Positions 12,800 through 25,799 of a stretch of DNA of 64,000 nt are shown in pieces; the stretch's first letter is position 1, and every line of letters starts with the position of its first letter. The stretch lies in the NCBI GenBank assembly GCA_027574665.1, contig CM050657.1:19083700-19147699 (forward strand), read 5' to 3'. The DNA comes from Rhynochetos jubatus. Lineage: Eukaryota; Chordata; Aves; Eurypygiformes; Rhynochetidae. Both the position numbers and the translations under genes were made by a program. Under the pieces are notes generated by a model. The model searched no databases. It was not told the DNA's origin and saw nothing but the letters and a program-made list of their open reading frames with translations.

Positions 12800-13645
12800 T
12801 GTTGTGTTCTTATACATTACCTAGTATATCAAATTCTCTATTAAAATCAAGGAATTATTTTTAAAAATGGAAATTATGTCTACCACAGGGGACCACTAGT
12901 TTATAGGCACTGACTTGCCTAGCTTCAGCGCTGTCATAGGAATACACCATAAAGACCAGCCTTAGCTTATCTTCACATGTAAAACCCTCATTGCAGGAGA
13001 AGGAAATTAGAAGTCCTCTAAGGCAAAGGATCATTTACTGTCTGCAGACAACACTTAGTACAGTGATTACAAGTCAAGTTTAGCTTTTCAACAGTAAGTG
13101 TTACTGAGCAAAATGTTAAAGCTGAAGTGTTTTGAAATAGTCTCCTATGAAAAAGGACTGTGGAAATGCCAGTGTCGAATAATCTGTTTATTGCCACTTT
13201 ACAGAGCAGCTATGATAGGGACGTAGTCCATGTGCCATGTCTACAGCATAGTTCTTTTGAGTATCAGCCCTGAAAACAACTTCTGCTTGGTCCTGTTTGT
13301 GCATTATTATACAGTTTAGAAATGTTATGCTCTGCAACACCAAGGGTTTCAATGGAGTTACTCCTCAGGCCACAACACGTAAAGCATGAAAACAGTGGAG
13401 TCCTGCAGTCTACAGAGACGGACAAAGTTGAGGTACTGAACTGAAACCTCACTATGGCAACAATGAGGTTTTTGCCTCAAAACCCCACAATTCAAGGTTG
13501 TCTTATAGAGGTTTTTAAGAGAAAATTGCACTGCCTCACCTGTTTGTTTCTTACTTTGCTACTGAAACCCCAAATTTCCTAAGCTGGAAGAAACCAAGTT
13601 TGATTCAGTCCTGATGATATAAAGAAATAAAAGATACCAACGGTA

Positions 13646-13688
13646 AGATCCCTATAAACTTCAATAGGCTTTGGATCAAGCTCACAGC
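13646..13688. repeat. Ancient amniote repeat fragment
   Basis: The segment AAACTTCAATAGGCTTTGGATCAAG resembles a motif I associate with very old interspersed repeats of birds, turtles and crocodilians (pattern 'ACTTCAATGGGCTTTGGATCAGG'). Related motifs occur at 19718, 25715, 37705, 40308, 40580 and 59600 in this window. The family name (CR1-L3/L2 tail or similar) is uncertain. Confidence 0.45.
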
Positions 13689-16440
13689 AATTTTGCTTTG
13701 CTTTTCTAATTAAATTTGATTATGCTAGCTCTCCTCCAGTGAGCAAACTCTTAGAATGTAGATATGACATACAGAGTTAATTAAATTACTGGTATGGTGT
13801 TACTTTATGATCTAAAATTACACTGTTTGGTCAAAAACAGAGGTGGACTTTCTACCTGAGTGCCCATTCACAAATTCAATCCATTTTTGTTGCATATAAT
13901 TTGAGATAAATAAGCACAAGAATGTTTCAGTCAACCTTGCCCGTTCAACTTCTTCAAATTGATTAGCAGTTTTAAGGGTAAAAGAAGGGTCAGCAGGCCC
14001 TTTCCCAGTCCTCTTTTCCTATTCCTCCTGCTATTTCCCTATGGAAAATAAACAAGTAATAAGACCTAGCCAGAAAGAACAAACTTTTAACATTTCTTTT
14101 TATACTCTAACATTGTTATAGATCTATTTTGCTGGTTTTTAAATGAATAAAAATATATTTAATATGAAGTATTGGGAAATTTACATTTTGTTTTTATCAT
14201 ATTACAGGCATAACCATGATGGTGTGAAATGGAAATAAATTAGACAATACATAGTAGGCAATGTACTAAAATATGGTACATGATAAAAATCTGTCAATAC
14301 TTGTCTCTCATTTGGCTGCTGAGACAGCAAATAGCCTGTCCAGTCTGTACACTGGGCAAGAATCCCACAGGAAAAGCTCCATGAAATTAAACAATTTCAC
14401 TTATTGGATGTGAATATAATATGTATATTTGTATGTTAATTCAGTGATAAGTTTTCTATGGTAAGTTTCTATTCACTTACTGTAATACTTAGTTTCTGTA
14501 TAAACCATTGCTGGATTTAAAAAGTTCCAGTTCAGGATTGTGTATTTCTCATTTAGCCATTTACTTCAGGTACAAGCCTCCATTTTCAACAGTGCAGTTG
14601 ATGAATGTATACAGGGACTCAAAAATTAGCATTAAAACCCTTAACCTGATAGAAAGTGCATTTGGTAATTCCAGAAAAAGAAAAGAAAACAGATCTTTGG
14701 TTTGAGCAATACTGTCTTCATAGTCATAGGCTGAACACATCCTGAGCATATATCAATTTATCTTCACAGCAGCTCTGCCAGGTAAAAGGCATGTTTAACT
14801 CAGGAGGCTGAGCCAGAATGGCTGAGACAAGGTATTAGCTCCCTGCTTCTCTGCTGCTGCCAGGGGAAGGTCTTCTTCCCCACCCTCCCCCCAGACTCCT
14901 CTTGCTCATCCCAGATCTTGCACAGCACTGGCTCTGGCATCACTTGGTCTTCTTGATTCAACTCTCAAAGCCGAAATTTATCCACCTTTTCAGAAGTATC
15001 TTTTTCCTTTTTTTTTTTTCTTTTTGCCTACTAAGTTGAACCAACTCAAGGATGGGCAGAGATAAAAGCTACAGCTGACACCAGCTGCACAGATAAGCCC
15101 AGAGAGCAAAGGTGGAGGAATGAAGATGGAGGAGAAAATGGAATATTCCCTTTAGCTGCAGTAGGATCGGCCTGAGCTCACGCAACAACTTTGAAATGTC
15201 ACCGATGGAAAACCGAGATAAAGAGCATTAAGAAAAGTTCCAGCTCAAACCAGACTAAAAGCCAATGTCAAACACAGCGAGCTTGGAGAAACAGTCCTTC
15301 CCTGGATCTTTTGAGGGCGTGAAATGCTTCAGCTAACACTGGGGGTAAAGCCAACCATATTTACCTACAGTGAAAGGTGCAGGCAGCCACTGAGCAAAGA
15401 TCTGAGCCGTGTCGTTTACTGCAAATAAATGGATATGGGAATGGCAGTAGCTATATACAAGGGACATATTTCGGAAAGGCAGGGCAGTTTGAAATACCAT
15501 TTTGAATCGTGAAGCTGCACCCAATTGCCTATCATGCTCATGATTAGTTTGTTTTATATCAAAACTTAGATGCATTTTGACATTCGCCAAACAATACCAT
15601 GAACAAATATTTTCAAATGCATACTGTCATTTGCTTTGAAAACAGGCTACAGTGGAGGATGAAAAACACTAAACCACTTTTTTGATAAGGTTTCTCAAGA
15701 AAATAGATATTTGTAAGCAACAAGAAAGCTTCTAAATGGTGAATACAAGTGCATTTGCAAATCCTTCCCAGGGGACCAAACAGTTTAAAGAAATACCTTA
15801 AATTTTATTTTGCTTTTAATTTCGTGGTTCAAACCTAGATTAAGCTGAGAGTAGAGATAAATAGCTATTACTATCTGCTGGCTGCTGGGCTGACTATGCA
15901 AAATGAACTGTTTTAGACCTGTTCCTATTAGATAAATTCTCACTTTGTAAAACCACCTCTGTAACCGAAAACCTTCTTCAGCAATCTCAGTGTCCTCGGC
16001 GTGTGGAAACAGAGATACACAAAAACTTACTACTGATAAATTAGTTAGTTCTTTCCTGCCAGCGTAAGAATGGGGTTGCTGCTGATGAACTATATTGCAG
16101 TTACGCCTAACCTATTCCTAAAGTACTGGGTTTTGTCTAGGGGCTTCTACATGCCGAGAAACAGTCTTTTCCATTATTTCCCAGGGGACTGAGATCTAAG
16201 TGTAGTAGAGGATTTCACAATTAGTCTATTTTCTCATGAGATGCAGCCTAAATTTTTCTTCCTCTTAACTCAATCACATTTTTCCAGCTTAAATTCTCTT
16301 CTGCTCTACATAATTTTTGCTTCTTCTGTTGACTGAATCATAGCAGTTAAATTTATAATGCCTCCTCCTCCCCTTGTACATCAGAAAGCAAAACAGTCTT
16401 GGGGTTTTCTTCCAGGGTTTTTGGTTGGTTGTTTCGAGGG
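13689..16440. other. Gene-free AT-rich DNA
   Basis: No exon, RNA gene or clear repeat was recognised. A T-rich stretch lies at about 15002-15026 and a more mixed-composition patch at 14860-15330, neither with an identifiable family. Confidence 0.6.
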
Positions 16441-16450
16441 GGATGCGGCT

Positions 16451-16479
16451 GGGGGGGGGGGAGGGGGGGGGGGAAGGGG
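16451..16479 (+). repeat. Long poly-G tract
   Basis: G11, A, G11, AA, G4 (16451-16461, 16463-16473, 16476-16479). It can form a quadruplex on the plus strand. It creates the poly-Gly run in a spurious open frame at 16358-16699. As with the C19 tract, the exact length is doubtful. Confidence 0.9.
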
Positions 16480-18222
16480 AGCAGCTGTGCGTGCTTTTGT
16501 CATGTATCCTAACTTCATATCTGATAACTTCATGATTTATTTCCTATTCACATTTCTTAGCTCCCCAGTCTCCACCAGTTCACAGGACAGACTGACTCTT
16601 GAGCCGGATGCTGGGGATGGGGTACAGGTTCCCTCCAGAAGTCATAACCCCCACGGCAGGACTGCGGGACAGCTTCAACTAACAGATACCGCACACTAAG
16701 CCCAAGGCTGAGGCAAGCCCCACTGCTTGCACAATGTGCCGATATGCCAGATGTCAACACAACACCAGAAGAAGGAAAGGAGGGGAGAAATAAATTTGTT
16801 CATAACTGCAAGCATGAAGCTAGACAAGCCCACTGAGTTTTCCTAGCTTGAGAGGAAAACTAGGTCTCTGGCATGGCCCATTGTTCCTTCTTTTTCTCAC
16901 AATATTGCTTCCGTACAACTGTACTTTAATAGTTTCTGAACTTGCTGTTTGAATAGAGCTGCACTTCCCACCACAGTCTGTACTGTACACTGTGCTCGAG
17001 CACCAGGACATGAGGACGTCCCCCTGAAGACTCCAAGACCACTCCAGCTCCCTTCCCCATCCTTCTTCCTGAGCCATGCCTCAGGCATTCCAAAAACTTA
17101 GCTCCCACCCTGATCTTAAAAGCCATCTGCAAAGGTTTTGCTGAAAATTAGAAGCTTGTGTACTTTTATCTTCCTAAGGGATCTCAGCTTGTCTAAAATG
17201 GAATTATGAGATGTGAGGGACAGACTGCCAATTACTTCACATCTTTCTCTGGGACAGAGCTGTGGAAAAGGCAAGAGGTGGCTCAAGGAACTCTCAGCTC
17301 CCTCCACTTTGGGGGCAGCCTGGAACCAGTCCATTCCCCACATCATAATGCCATGCCAGGAGTGCTGGCCCACACCCCATCAACAAGGCATGAAGGGGAG
17401 TCATTTCTGTCCTGCCAGCCATGGCCTCACCAAGTCCTGCATGGGCTACATCCCTCCCTTCCCCCTGTACCCTACCGCTTTCCCATTTCGGAGGCTGGGA
17501 GGCAAGCCAGCATCCAGCCATTGCACCAGCACCCTGCAGGTGTGAAGGAGATGGTAAGATGGGCCTCCAGCTCCCCCCAGCAGACATTTCTTATGGGTGG
17601 GAAGTGTCTCCAAAACACCCCAACCTTAACTCATCACCTCCAGTTGTCCCCAGACATATTTCCTGAAGACTTGACTTTTACCCATTCACACTGAAGAAAC
17701 CTTGGAACACACACAGATTCCATCCGTCCCACATCTGCAGCTTCTTCCTTCACTTCCCTCAGTTTTCATTCTTTTTCCTCCCCTTTAAACTTTTTTAATT
17801 TAACCTGACTCAACAATTTACAACATTCTTCACAGCTTTGCACCTTGTGGAGCCCCATCTGTGCGTGCAAAATAGTTCCAAATCCAAATGTTCGTGCTCT
17901 GGATTGCGGTTTAACTGCTGGAGTTTGAGGATTTGTGTTTTGGGGGAAGGGAAGGGCGCTCTGCCTCCCACAGAGGCAAAAACAAACCTTTTCTATTCAT
18001 TTTGACTTCTAGCTCTTAATTATGAGATTTAATGGAAGGAAGGACATCTATAATAAAGTAATATTTACAGTATAGTGGTAAAGGAACAGGGAAATACTGC
18101 TGAAGGAGGAATTACAACAGCAACACATGAGTTCAGCTGTTCAACACCATTAACACAGCACGGGGCCTGAAAAAGAACAATTCAGACCCTGTCCTCTGCA
18201 CATCTTGCAACAAATGAGGAGC
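16480..18222. other. Gene-free, moderately GC-rich DNA
   Basis: This part is richer in G and C than its surroundings, especially 17200-17650, and so opens several overlapping frames on both strands (for example 162 codons at 17206-17694). These overlap each other, have low-complexity Pro/Ser/His compositions and show no domain, so none is called as a gene. Confidence 0.55.
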
Positions 18223-18317
18223 CGACAGCCCTATTACCGCAGGCTGCCGTGGTCACGCGTTCCAGCATCTGTGGTGCGCACCCTGTGCCATTCGTCCCGT
18301 ACCTCAGCTCAAGTGCG
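18223..18317. promoter_or_regulatory. Small CpG-dense patch
   Basis: Nine CpG dinucleotides fall in about 95 bases (18223, 18238, 18248, 18256, 18258, 18277, 18293, 18298, 18316), including an ACGCGT palindrome. The surrounding DNA is CpG-poor. The patch is far shorter than a classical CpG island. It could mark a small promoter, an unmethylated regulatory element, or the remnant of a young GC-rich insertion; the sequence alone does not decide. Confidence 0.35.
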
Positions 18318-18435
18318 AGGTGTTATCTATCATAGGCCATTCACTGATGTGGCAGCAGCACGAAATCTGCTTTATGGTGCCTTTGCAAATGCAAAGTCAG
18401 CTATAACATGACTGCAGCAGTCACCTTGTAGCACT

Positions 18436-18480
18436 GGGTTCTCCATCTTCGTTTTTTCCATCTATGAAATAGGTCTAATT
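18436..18480 (+). repeat. Possible MIR-like fragment
   Basis: TTTTTTCCATCTATGAAATAGG preceded by a TTCTCCATC step resembles the 'TCAGTTTTCCCATCTRTAAAATGGG' portion of MIR-type SINEs. The match is short and recalled, not computed. Confidence 0.35.
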
Positions 18481-19717
18481 GAAAGGGAAGTTCAATTCCC
18501 TTTGAATTGAAGGGAACATACATATTTCTAAGTAGGGGGCAAAAAGGGAAAGAAAAATGTGGAAAATTCAAGCAACTATCATCATTCAGAAATGCTGATG
18601 TGGAATTGAAGCTCACTGTCGCATTGTTCAGTGGAGATTATGACAGCCTTAGTCCGAAGCTGTCCAAATACCAGCACTGTTAAAGGACCAGCCTGAGCAA
18701 ATCCCAAACGCCCCTGTCTCCTACAGCCACCCCTCCCAGTACTGCTGGTCCAAGAGGCAACCATACACACACTCCTTCAGGCATAGAGGCCTGTGCCCTG
18801 GCAGAGTAAATGGCTTTTCAAGTGCTGTGTACCCCATCCAGCACAGTCTGAAGTAGTACATTGATGGGGCAGAAACCATCTTACCCCAAAAAATATTTTG
18901 GAGAAGGGAATGCAGGGAAACAGTCAAACTATCAACTTTTTCTCCTAGCTTAGTACAAAAATCTGGATAAGTTTTACAGTCTGCTGTCAGGTTTTCTTTA
19001 AACATTTCTCTACAACTACCAGCTTCAGCAAGTCAAACTTGGTATAGTTAGGGAAACTGTACGTGCTCATCCTAATGAATATTTCCCTGTGTCAGGAGTA
19101 CATAAGAAAATCCAAGAATTGCAGAGAATGAGGGAAAAATAGGTTTACTGGGTAAGCTGTAATTATTTCAGACTTCATATGCTAGAGAAAAAAACAAGGG
19201 GGGGTGTTACGCCACTGTTTCCCTTACAAAACTAAAGGTTCTTGACTTAATGACAATGGAAACTTTCACAGTGAACTCTACCTGAACTACAGTAATTGTT
19301 TGTATGATGGTTAAAGTGATACAATGTGACATATTCTGAAATGTGCATGTAATTTAGATTAATTGCACAGCATGCTGACCTTTTACAGCCTGCAGTGAGA
19401 CTGTAGCTCTGTGGCAATACATAATACAGTGAGGCAGGAGAAGCAAGCTCAGGGTTAGCCTAACAGTGACTTGAGCTTTCCAGCACGTGCGGGTACCACT
19501 CATGACAACAAGTTTCCTTGGTCCTCACTCCTAAGCTGCGAGATCTGTCACTACTCATCATTCTCTTGAGTGAGTCATTTCAGCAGAAGGCTCTGACAAG
19601 AGCCTTTTGGTCCATTCTAACAGAAGGAACAGTAATAATTAGTCATATCAAACTGAATAAAAATGAAAGCAATTGATATGAAATGGGTTCTACAGAATTC
19701 ACTTCCAAAACTGGTAG
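18481..19717. other. Gene-free DNA
   Basis: Nothing recognisable was found. The minus-strand frames at 18582-18770 and 18721-19005 lack any domain or exon signals. Confidence 0.6.
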
Positions 19718-19823
19718 GGCTGAATCCTCATACTGTGTAAGCAGGCTCCACTGAAGTCAATAAAATCACCAATTTATATAACCTGACAACTGCCCCATTG
19801 AATTTAATGGCAAATTATCTCCC
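19718..19823. repeat. Ancient amniote repeat fragment
   Basis: The sequence contains GGGCTGAATCCTCATACTG, CCACTGAAGTCAATAAAATC and CCCCATTGAATTTAATGGC in order. This matches the layout of an old amniote interspersed repeat in which 'ACTGAAGTCAATGGGA' and 'CCATTGACTTCAATGGG' are paired as an inverted motif. The copy is heavily mutated. The family name is uncertain. Confidence 0.5.
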
Positions 19824-22800
19824 TTCTATAGATTTTCTCTAGTGCTTATAATTATAGTTCTCTGGAATTTTACAGGATGATTCAATGATCAACCTCCTTC
19901 AGACCTCCTCTTAGAAATTGTTCAGCCTGTAATTTTGGAAAGCAAATAAATGTGAGACATTCAGAGCAGCTTTCAGACAAAACAAACCAAAAGTTACTAT
20001 TTATTACAATATAACGTCCAAAAGCCAACAGCCTAAAGATCCTTCCAGTAAATACATGGGCCAACACGAACTCAAGGAGAATGGTACTGGCCCTCAGGGA
20101 GATCCACCTCCATGCAGAAGTCTCCTTGGGCAGGTCAAATAGCATGATCTAACAGTTCACACTTCATCCCTTTCCAAGACCAGCTGAATTTGTACAAGAT
20201 CTATTCAAAAGTTAGGATGGAATGTCTCAGAAACCTTTCATGGATATCCAAACACAATCAGAGCTGAAGCAAAGTTTGGAGTTTTGTTGCCAATAACGTT
20301 TTAACTGGAGTAGAAAGCTTTTTCTCCATTTGTTTCTACAAGAAAAGTAATTTCTTTGGAGATGGAAGAAAATAAATTTTAGGACAGAACCTTAGGTTAT
20401 ATAGTACACCAGCTGAATTACACTGATCTGCTCACTGAAGATAAGACTTTACTAACGTAAAACAAAATGATGGGATTAATTTTTAAATGATACTGCAAAA
20501 CCTACATAGAGAGCAGACCCTCCAGTGCTGTGAGAAGTAGAAACTGCCTCTTCCAGTGAAGTTGCAGATTAATTTTTCATAAATTTAAGAGATATTTCTC
20601 AAGCTAGTGGGAGTTGCTTCGCAAAGAACTTCAGTGCATTTAAAACATTCTTAAAGACATTAACCTCCCACATTTTATGTTACAGTGTTCCCTAGGTAAC
20701 CTTGGGGCAGGAACACCTCATTCCATGGTGCGCGTTCCCCCGAGGTGCTCTTAGAAGATCATCACCCCAAGACAGCAATAGTGTTCAGACATCTTCCCTT
20801 TGTGTTACACTCTCATAACACCAGTAACATTAATCTACCTTTCCTCCAAGTGAAGCAGAATTCTCCTGTTGCAAGTAGCTATACACAAGTGTTAAAAGAG
20901 CACATATAGCTTAAAAAATAAACAAACCCTTCAGCAAGCTAAGGATAATTGTGTAGGCAGATGAAGATCGATGGTAAATCCCAGGGTACTGAAGTAGTAA
21001 TTAAAAATAAACAAACAGGAGATAAAAATAGAATTTAAGCAAAATATTTTCCCACAAGGGTTATAGAGTAGTCAAGCACCCTATCAAAAACAGCAGGAGA
21101 ACAACAAATTTCTTTCTATTTTAAGTAAAATGAGATTCATTCCCCTGTAGAAAGCAGGCTGCAACCTCCAATTAAGCCAATTATCAAAACCAGACTGAAT
21201 TCCAGTTATTGTGATTTGTAAGGACTTGTCACTATTGTAAAAATTCAGGGACAACCTGCTTTTGATTCCTTAAACCTTGTTGGTATGAGCAACATACGCC
21301 CGTCACACCCTCCTCTGTCACCTGAAAGACCAGGAGGAACATGGTGCCACATGCCCTAGCCCAGCTCCTGTACCTTAGTTATTTAACACAAAATCAGAAT
21401 CAAAGTTCAAGCGGCTCCTACTTAAGTGACAGTCCCTTGAAAGTGAGGGAGGGTATAGCAGGGCACATCATCAAGTGACACAAATAAGCTGGAAATCTTG
21501 CTTGCGTTTTCTCTCTTTCTGTACTTGGAAAAGTGCAATGATTATAAATAGGTGATACAAAACTCAGTAGTTAGTGTAAGGGACATGTAAAATACAGACA
21601 CACAAGAGAACACTCCAGCACAGTCCATTAATGATCCTTGTGCAGATGATCTTTGTATTTTGCCTTGAGAGTAGACTCAATTTAATTTCAAGTGCAAAAC
21701 TCAGGGAAAAAAAAAAAAAAGAGGGGATAAAACAAAAGTAAAAAAAGCGCAAACTAATTTTCCTTATTATGTATAATTTCTGATACTTCATTATAGATAA
21801 AATGCTCTGTGCAATTTTACTTAAACAGTTTTCACTAGCAGTGGACAGAATAATTTAGACTGTTAAAAGATGCTAACTCCTAGCCAAGTTTATACAAGCA
21901 GGGGGGTTATTTCTTCACTTGAGAAACTACACAGTATGTCCAAACAACACACTTAAACGCAGATGGGACAGATGAGTTCAGCATCTATGGTAACCACCAC
22001 TCGGCTATTTTGCTCAATCTACATTTATAGTAGTGGTGTTCAAGTTAAGCTGTAGTTATTACTGTTCCGTATATTAAGGGTAAATCAGGTTCCTCGAGAA
22101 ATATCCCTCTTAAACAGCTGTGCTAATATACTGCGTCCCAGTCACCTTACATACACCCTCATTCAATTTTACATTTTGATAGAGACTGTCCAGAAAGAAA
22201 AGGTTCTATGTCATACATAAAATCCACCATAGGTCTGAGGTGGAGTGTGAGCAGCCACAGAGTGCTCTGGGCCACAATAAAGAAAAAGACATTTAGGGCA
22301 GCAACAGCAGAGCCAACCATAATTCGCAACTGAGCCCCTTAATATCCAGAGTTTCCATGCTCTGGTCTGAAAAATCTGCTCAATATATAGAGCTTCTCTT
22401 TAACAAGATCAGGCTATGAAGTGAGCCAAACCTACCTACTGCTTAGCTGGCACTGACTTTGCTAAAGCATTTTTTAGGCTCAAACCTACTAAAAGAGTCT
22501 TGAACAGTGCAAGCCTTACTGAGGTAAATGAGGGTAGAAATATTGAAGTCTTATTCCCTAGCTCCACAGAACATAGGGATTTTTGCATCCAATCAGTCCT
22601 TTATGTATCAACAACAGGAGCAGATCTTGGCCACGGCTTTAACGATGAAATTTGTGCCTTTTTTCATTATTATTAGAACCAACATTCCCAAATTCCTCTA
22701 AAATCACTTTGACCAAAAAAGGGTTTGTGATTGCAAAATGGGGGTAATGAGAATTGGTGTATCCTAAATATGCAAAGTGGCAGCAATCAAGAACCAGTTG

Positions 22801-24379
22801 TTTCAGAATTGATGGAGGGTGACTGAAGTATTGCTGAAAAGCCCAACCACCCGTGTTACCAAGAGCCAGCTGGTGAGCTCAGGGGGTGGCATTTCCCAGG
22901 AGGGCTCAGGGCTCTGCTGCACTTGACAGCCAGCCCATCATCGGTGAAGCTCTCTTGGATTTTAGCTATGGCCTTGGACCGTGAGTCCAGAACCCACGGA
23001 GGGGTAACAGGGTAAAGAAATTAAGGGTGTTCAAGTCAGAAGGAACTGATGTAATTTAGCTTATTTTTAGTTCTCAGGGACTACATGACACCACATTCCT
23101 AGCCTCTAACAATTGTTTTGGGGAACTTAGTGGAGAGGTGGCATCCCAGAGAAAGGACATGCAGCAATCTAAACGGCTCAGAATCATAGGCTAGACTTGT
23201 GATACTGCTTTATTCAAAACAGGCACTAATTTTAGCTGTTGCAAATACTGATTTTTTTCTAAGTGTTAATATAGAATAATGAAACTATAAAGAGTCTGGG
23301 ATTAATGCAAGTACCCAAGCATGTCCTAGAACGGGAAACAAAGGTAAAAATAATCTCAGACTCTGAAAGTTGAACTAACCCATGGAAGCAGAAGAAACTA
23401 ATGCCAGATACATGACAGCTTACTGCAGGACTTGTTGCATCTCCGTACTGTGTATATTTGGCTTCTTCAAGAAGCAAGTCAGTAACACACTGATCAAATA
23501 TAGCCATTGCAGTGTCCTGTCAAGGATAATGGTCCACAGAAATGCTCCAGCAATCCAGTAAATTCTAGGTTAATTCACTTGAGAACATGAATTGAGTTTC
23601 CTCTAGCCTGGGGAGAACTCAAAACCCAAATCAGTGAACGGGTGGGATATAGTTATGTCTTATGATAGAATTTCACCGTTTTACCCTTGGATATTTAAGT
23701 TATTGAGAAGATTCAAAACAAGTATGGAAAAAAATGCTGCACCAATGTACACTGTGCAACTGCTGGTGTGAGATACCTTGTCTGAATTAACATTCTTTAG
23801 CCCAAAAGCTCCACTTGAAACCACAACGTAATATTTTCTGTAATCTTTATAATACACTTGTATCCTTGTCAAAGTATGCAGCTATCTATGAACTTGGCAA
23901 CATAAAAATCGGAGTAACATAGGGCTACATTAAATTATGCATAATACAAGAGCAAGTGGCAGATGGTATTACAGAGTATGCCGAGATGCTGGTATTTATA
24001 CAATAAGCATTAAAATAAACGTGTGTAGATAAATGAGGTTATTTGCAGGTGTGACGCACCTAACACTGAAATAAATGTTTATTCTCGGGTTGTATGCATC
24101 ATGCACAGGTTATTTTAGAGGCTGCATCTGTCATATTGTGAGATTGATGTGATGCAGAAATGCAGACACTAGTAAAGGGAGGTCACAGTAGCATGTAGAG
24201 GAGAGAAATAAGTATAAGGAGACAAAAGCTTCCTAAAAACAATGGCATGGATCAAGAAAGCTCTGTTGACATCAGGGAAAACAGAAGGGAAGAAGGGAGG
24301 TGGCGAAATGCTTCAAAAATGAGATCAGGAAGTCAAGAGACATGTTTTGGGGGGAAAAAACCCACACACAGCTGCAGGG
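19824..24379. other. Gene-free AT-rich DNA
   Basis: No exon or identifiable repeat body was found. The stretch has an A14 run at 21707-21720. A minus-strand frame at 19882-20145 (87 codons) is bounded by a region that could be a decayed mobile element, but no family could be assigned. Confidence 0.55.
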
Positions 24380-24388
24380 TATAAAAGG
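24380..24388 (+). promoter_or_regulatory. TATA-box-like sequence in GC flanks
   Basis: TATAAAAGG preceded by CTGCAGGG and followed by AGTCGC fits the core-promoter consensus with GC-rich flanks. A start site would be expected near 24410 on the + strand, the same strand as SPATA16. No first exon or splice donor could be tied to it, and the same 9-mer occurs again at 29495 in unremarkable sequence, so this is weak evidence. Confidence 0.2.
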
Positions 24389-25714
24389 AGTCGCTATATG
24401 CAACAGCCACGTAGGAGAGGGGGGGAAACCTATGGCTCACATTTCACATCTCTCCTGTCCTTCACACTCTTACTAACGAACATCACAAAGTAACGGCAAG
24501 ACTCAAAGATAGGAAATGCTCAAACAAATCAGTGTCCACCTCCCCCAGCACTCTTCAGGATCCCTCTAGGTGGGTTTGCACTAAGATCCTGGTACTGAAC
24601 AACTGAGGTGTGGGTCCCTTCCCCTGCCTTATTAAAAAGGATGTTTAACAAAAATCCAGTGCAAACAACTGGGTATAGCATTGCCTTAAACTACCCTGGC
24701 AACACTTTCCAGGGTGCTTCAACAGGTTTTTAACTTAAAATCTGTTGCCCTAAATAGATGTCTATGTCTGTCTGGTGAGAGAAGGAGGTAAATAGGGACT
24801 CACAAAAGCCTCACATATTTTTCTGACAGAAGCAGAGCTGTAGAAGAAGTAAGGGAGGAGACAGGTCACATTATATTGTCATGTTTTACTTAGAAGAAAT
24901 TCAGATAATCACGTGGAAATATGAGGAAGGGTTTGAGGAGAGCTGCAGGTGGTAAAAATTTGGTGAAGATAATGGTGAGACTTTGGTCATAAGAAATATT
25001 AATTATGGGTGATGAATGCAAATAACACCTCCCGAGTGGAAGGGGAAAGTCCCTTCTGTAGTGCTTCAGACATACTAACAGCCCTTCATGTACTAACAGC
25101 TGTCCAGCCTTTCATCACCTTGTGGTAATGCTGTTGCTTAGTTTACCAGGCTCAGACCCTTTGGATACTGAGGGAGGTGAAGTGTTTGTGCACAGATTAA
25201 GCATTTTTTTCCTCTTTACAAACATCAGAAATAAAATGAATTTAAAGTCTCATTCCACTGGAGCGTTTAGAAGCTCCTCAAATAGTCTATTCCAATTCCA
25301 CAGCAATTCTATAAAACAAAATGAATAGCACAAATCCAGCAAATATATCTCCTGCCAAGATGAGCTCTCCTGTTTTAAAATCTTTTATAGCATCTAATGT
25401 ATTTATTTGCATCAAGAGGGCATTATGCCAGTTAACATCTGTGTTCTCTAGAGTTGGTAATTCTGCCTCCCATAACTAGTCATCAATTCTGCATGAAAAT
25501 ACACAACTGTCTTATCACTATAGATTCTATGTACTGCTCAATTTTTCCATGAACTTTTAGGGAAATCTTTAGTGAAATACATCTGAAAAAAATATATATG
25601 GACAGGAAAGGATGATTCAAATGTCTTTGAATTCCCTGCCCCCATCTGGGGATGTCATTTATAGACCTTTCGATTCAGACCAGATATTCCATTATGAAAA
25701 AAAATTCAAGACCA
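24389..25714. other. Gene-free DNA
   Basis: No supported feature. A small direct repeat (TACTAACAGC at 25073 and 25091) is the only internal structure noted. Confidence 0.6.
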
Positions 25715-25799
25715 AATCTTCTGCTAATATAAATTGACATGGCTTCTTTGAAACCTATAGAAAATTTTCTCATTGTCTATCAGCTAAAGATTTGGCCCC
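25715..25799. repeat. Ancient amniote repeat fragment
   Basis: The segment runs from AAATCTTCTGCTAATATAAA through TTGACATGGCTTC to CAGCTAAAGATTTGGCCCC. It follows the recognisable old-repeat order 'TCTGCTGRYATAAATTGGCATAGCTCC ... CAGCTGAGGATCTGGCCC' seen in birds and reptiles. Mutations are spread evenly, as expected for an old copy. An A17 run (25881-25897) follows shortly after and may or may not be related. Confidence 0.55.

Larger units (their letters stand above)
9981..13645. other. Gene-free DNA with G-rich and A-rich tracts
   Basis: No exon was recognised. The stretch holds an A/C-rich low-complexity segment (11146-11245), a short-loop G-quadruplex motif (11610-11626) and a G-rich tract (12766-12799), each annotated separately. 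The remainder looks like unique AT-rich sequence. Confidence 0.6.

Noticed and set aside
17206-17694. 162-codon frame in a GC-richer patch with overlapping frames on both strands
   Set aside because: Several mutually overlapping frames arise from the lower stop-codon density; Pro/His/Ser-rich with no domain.
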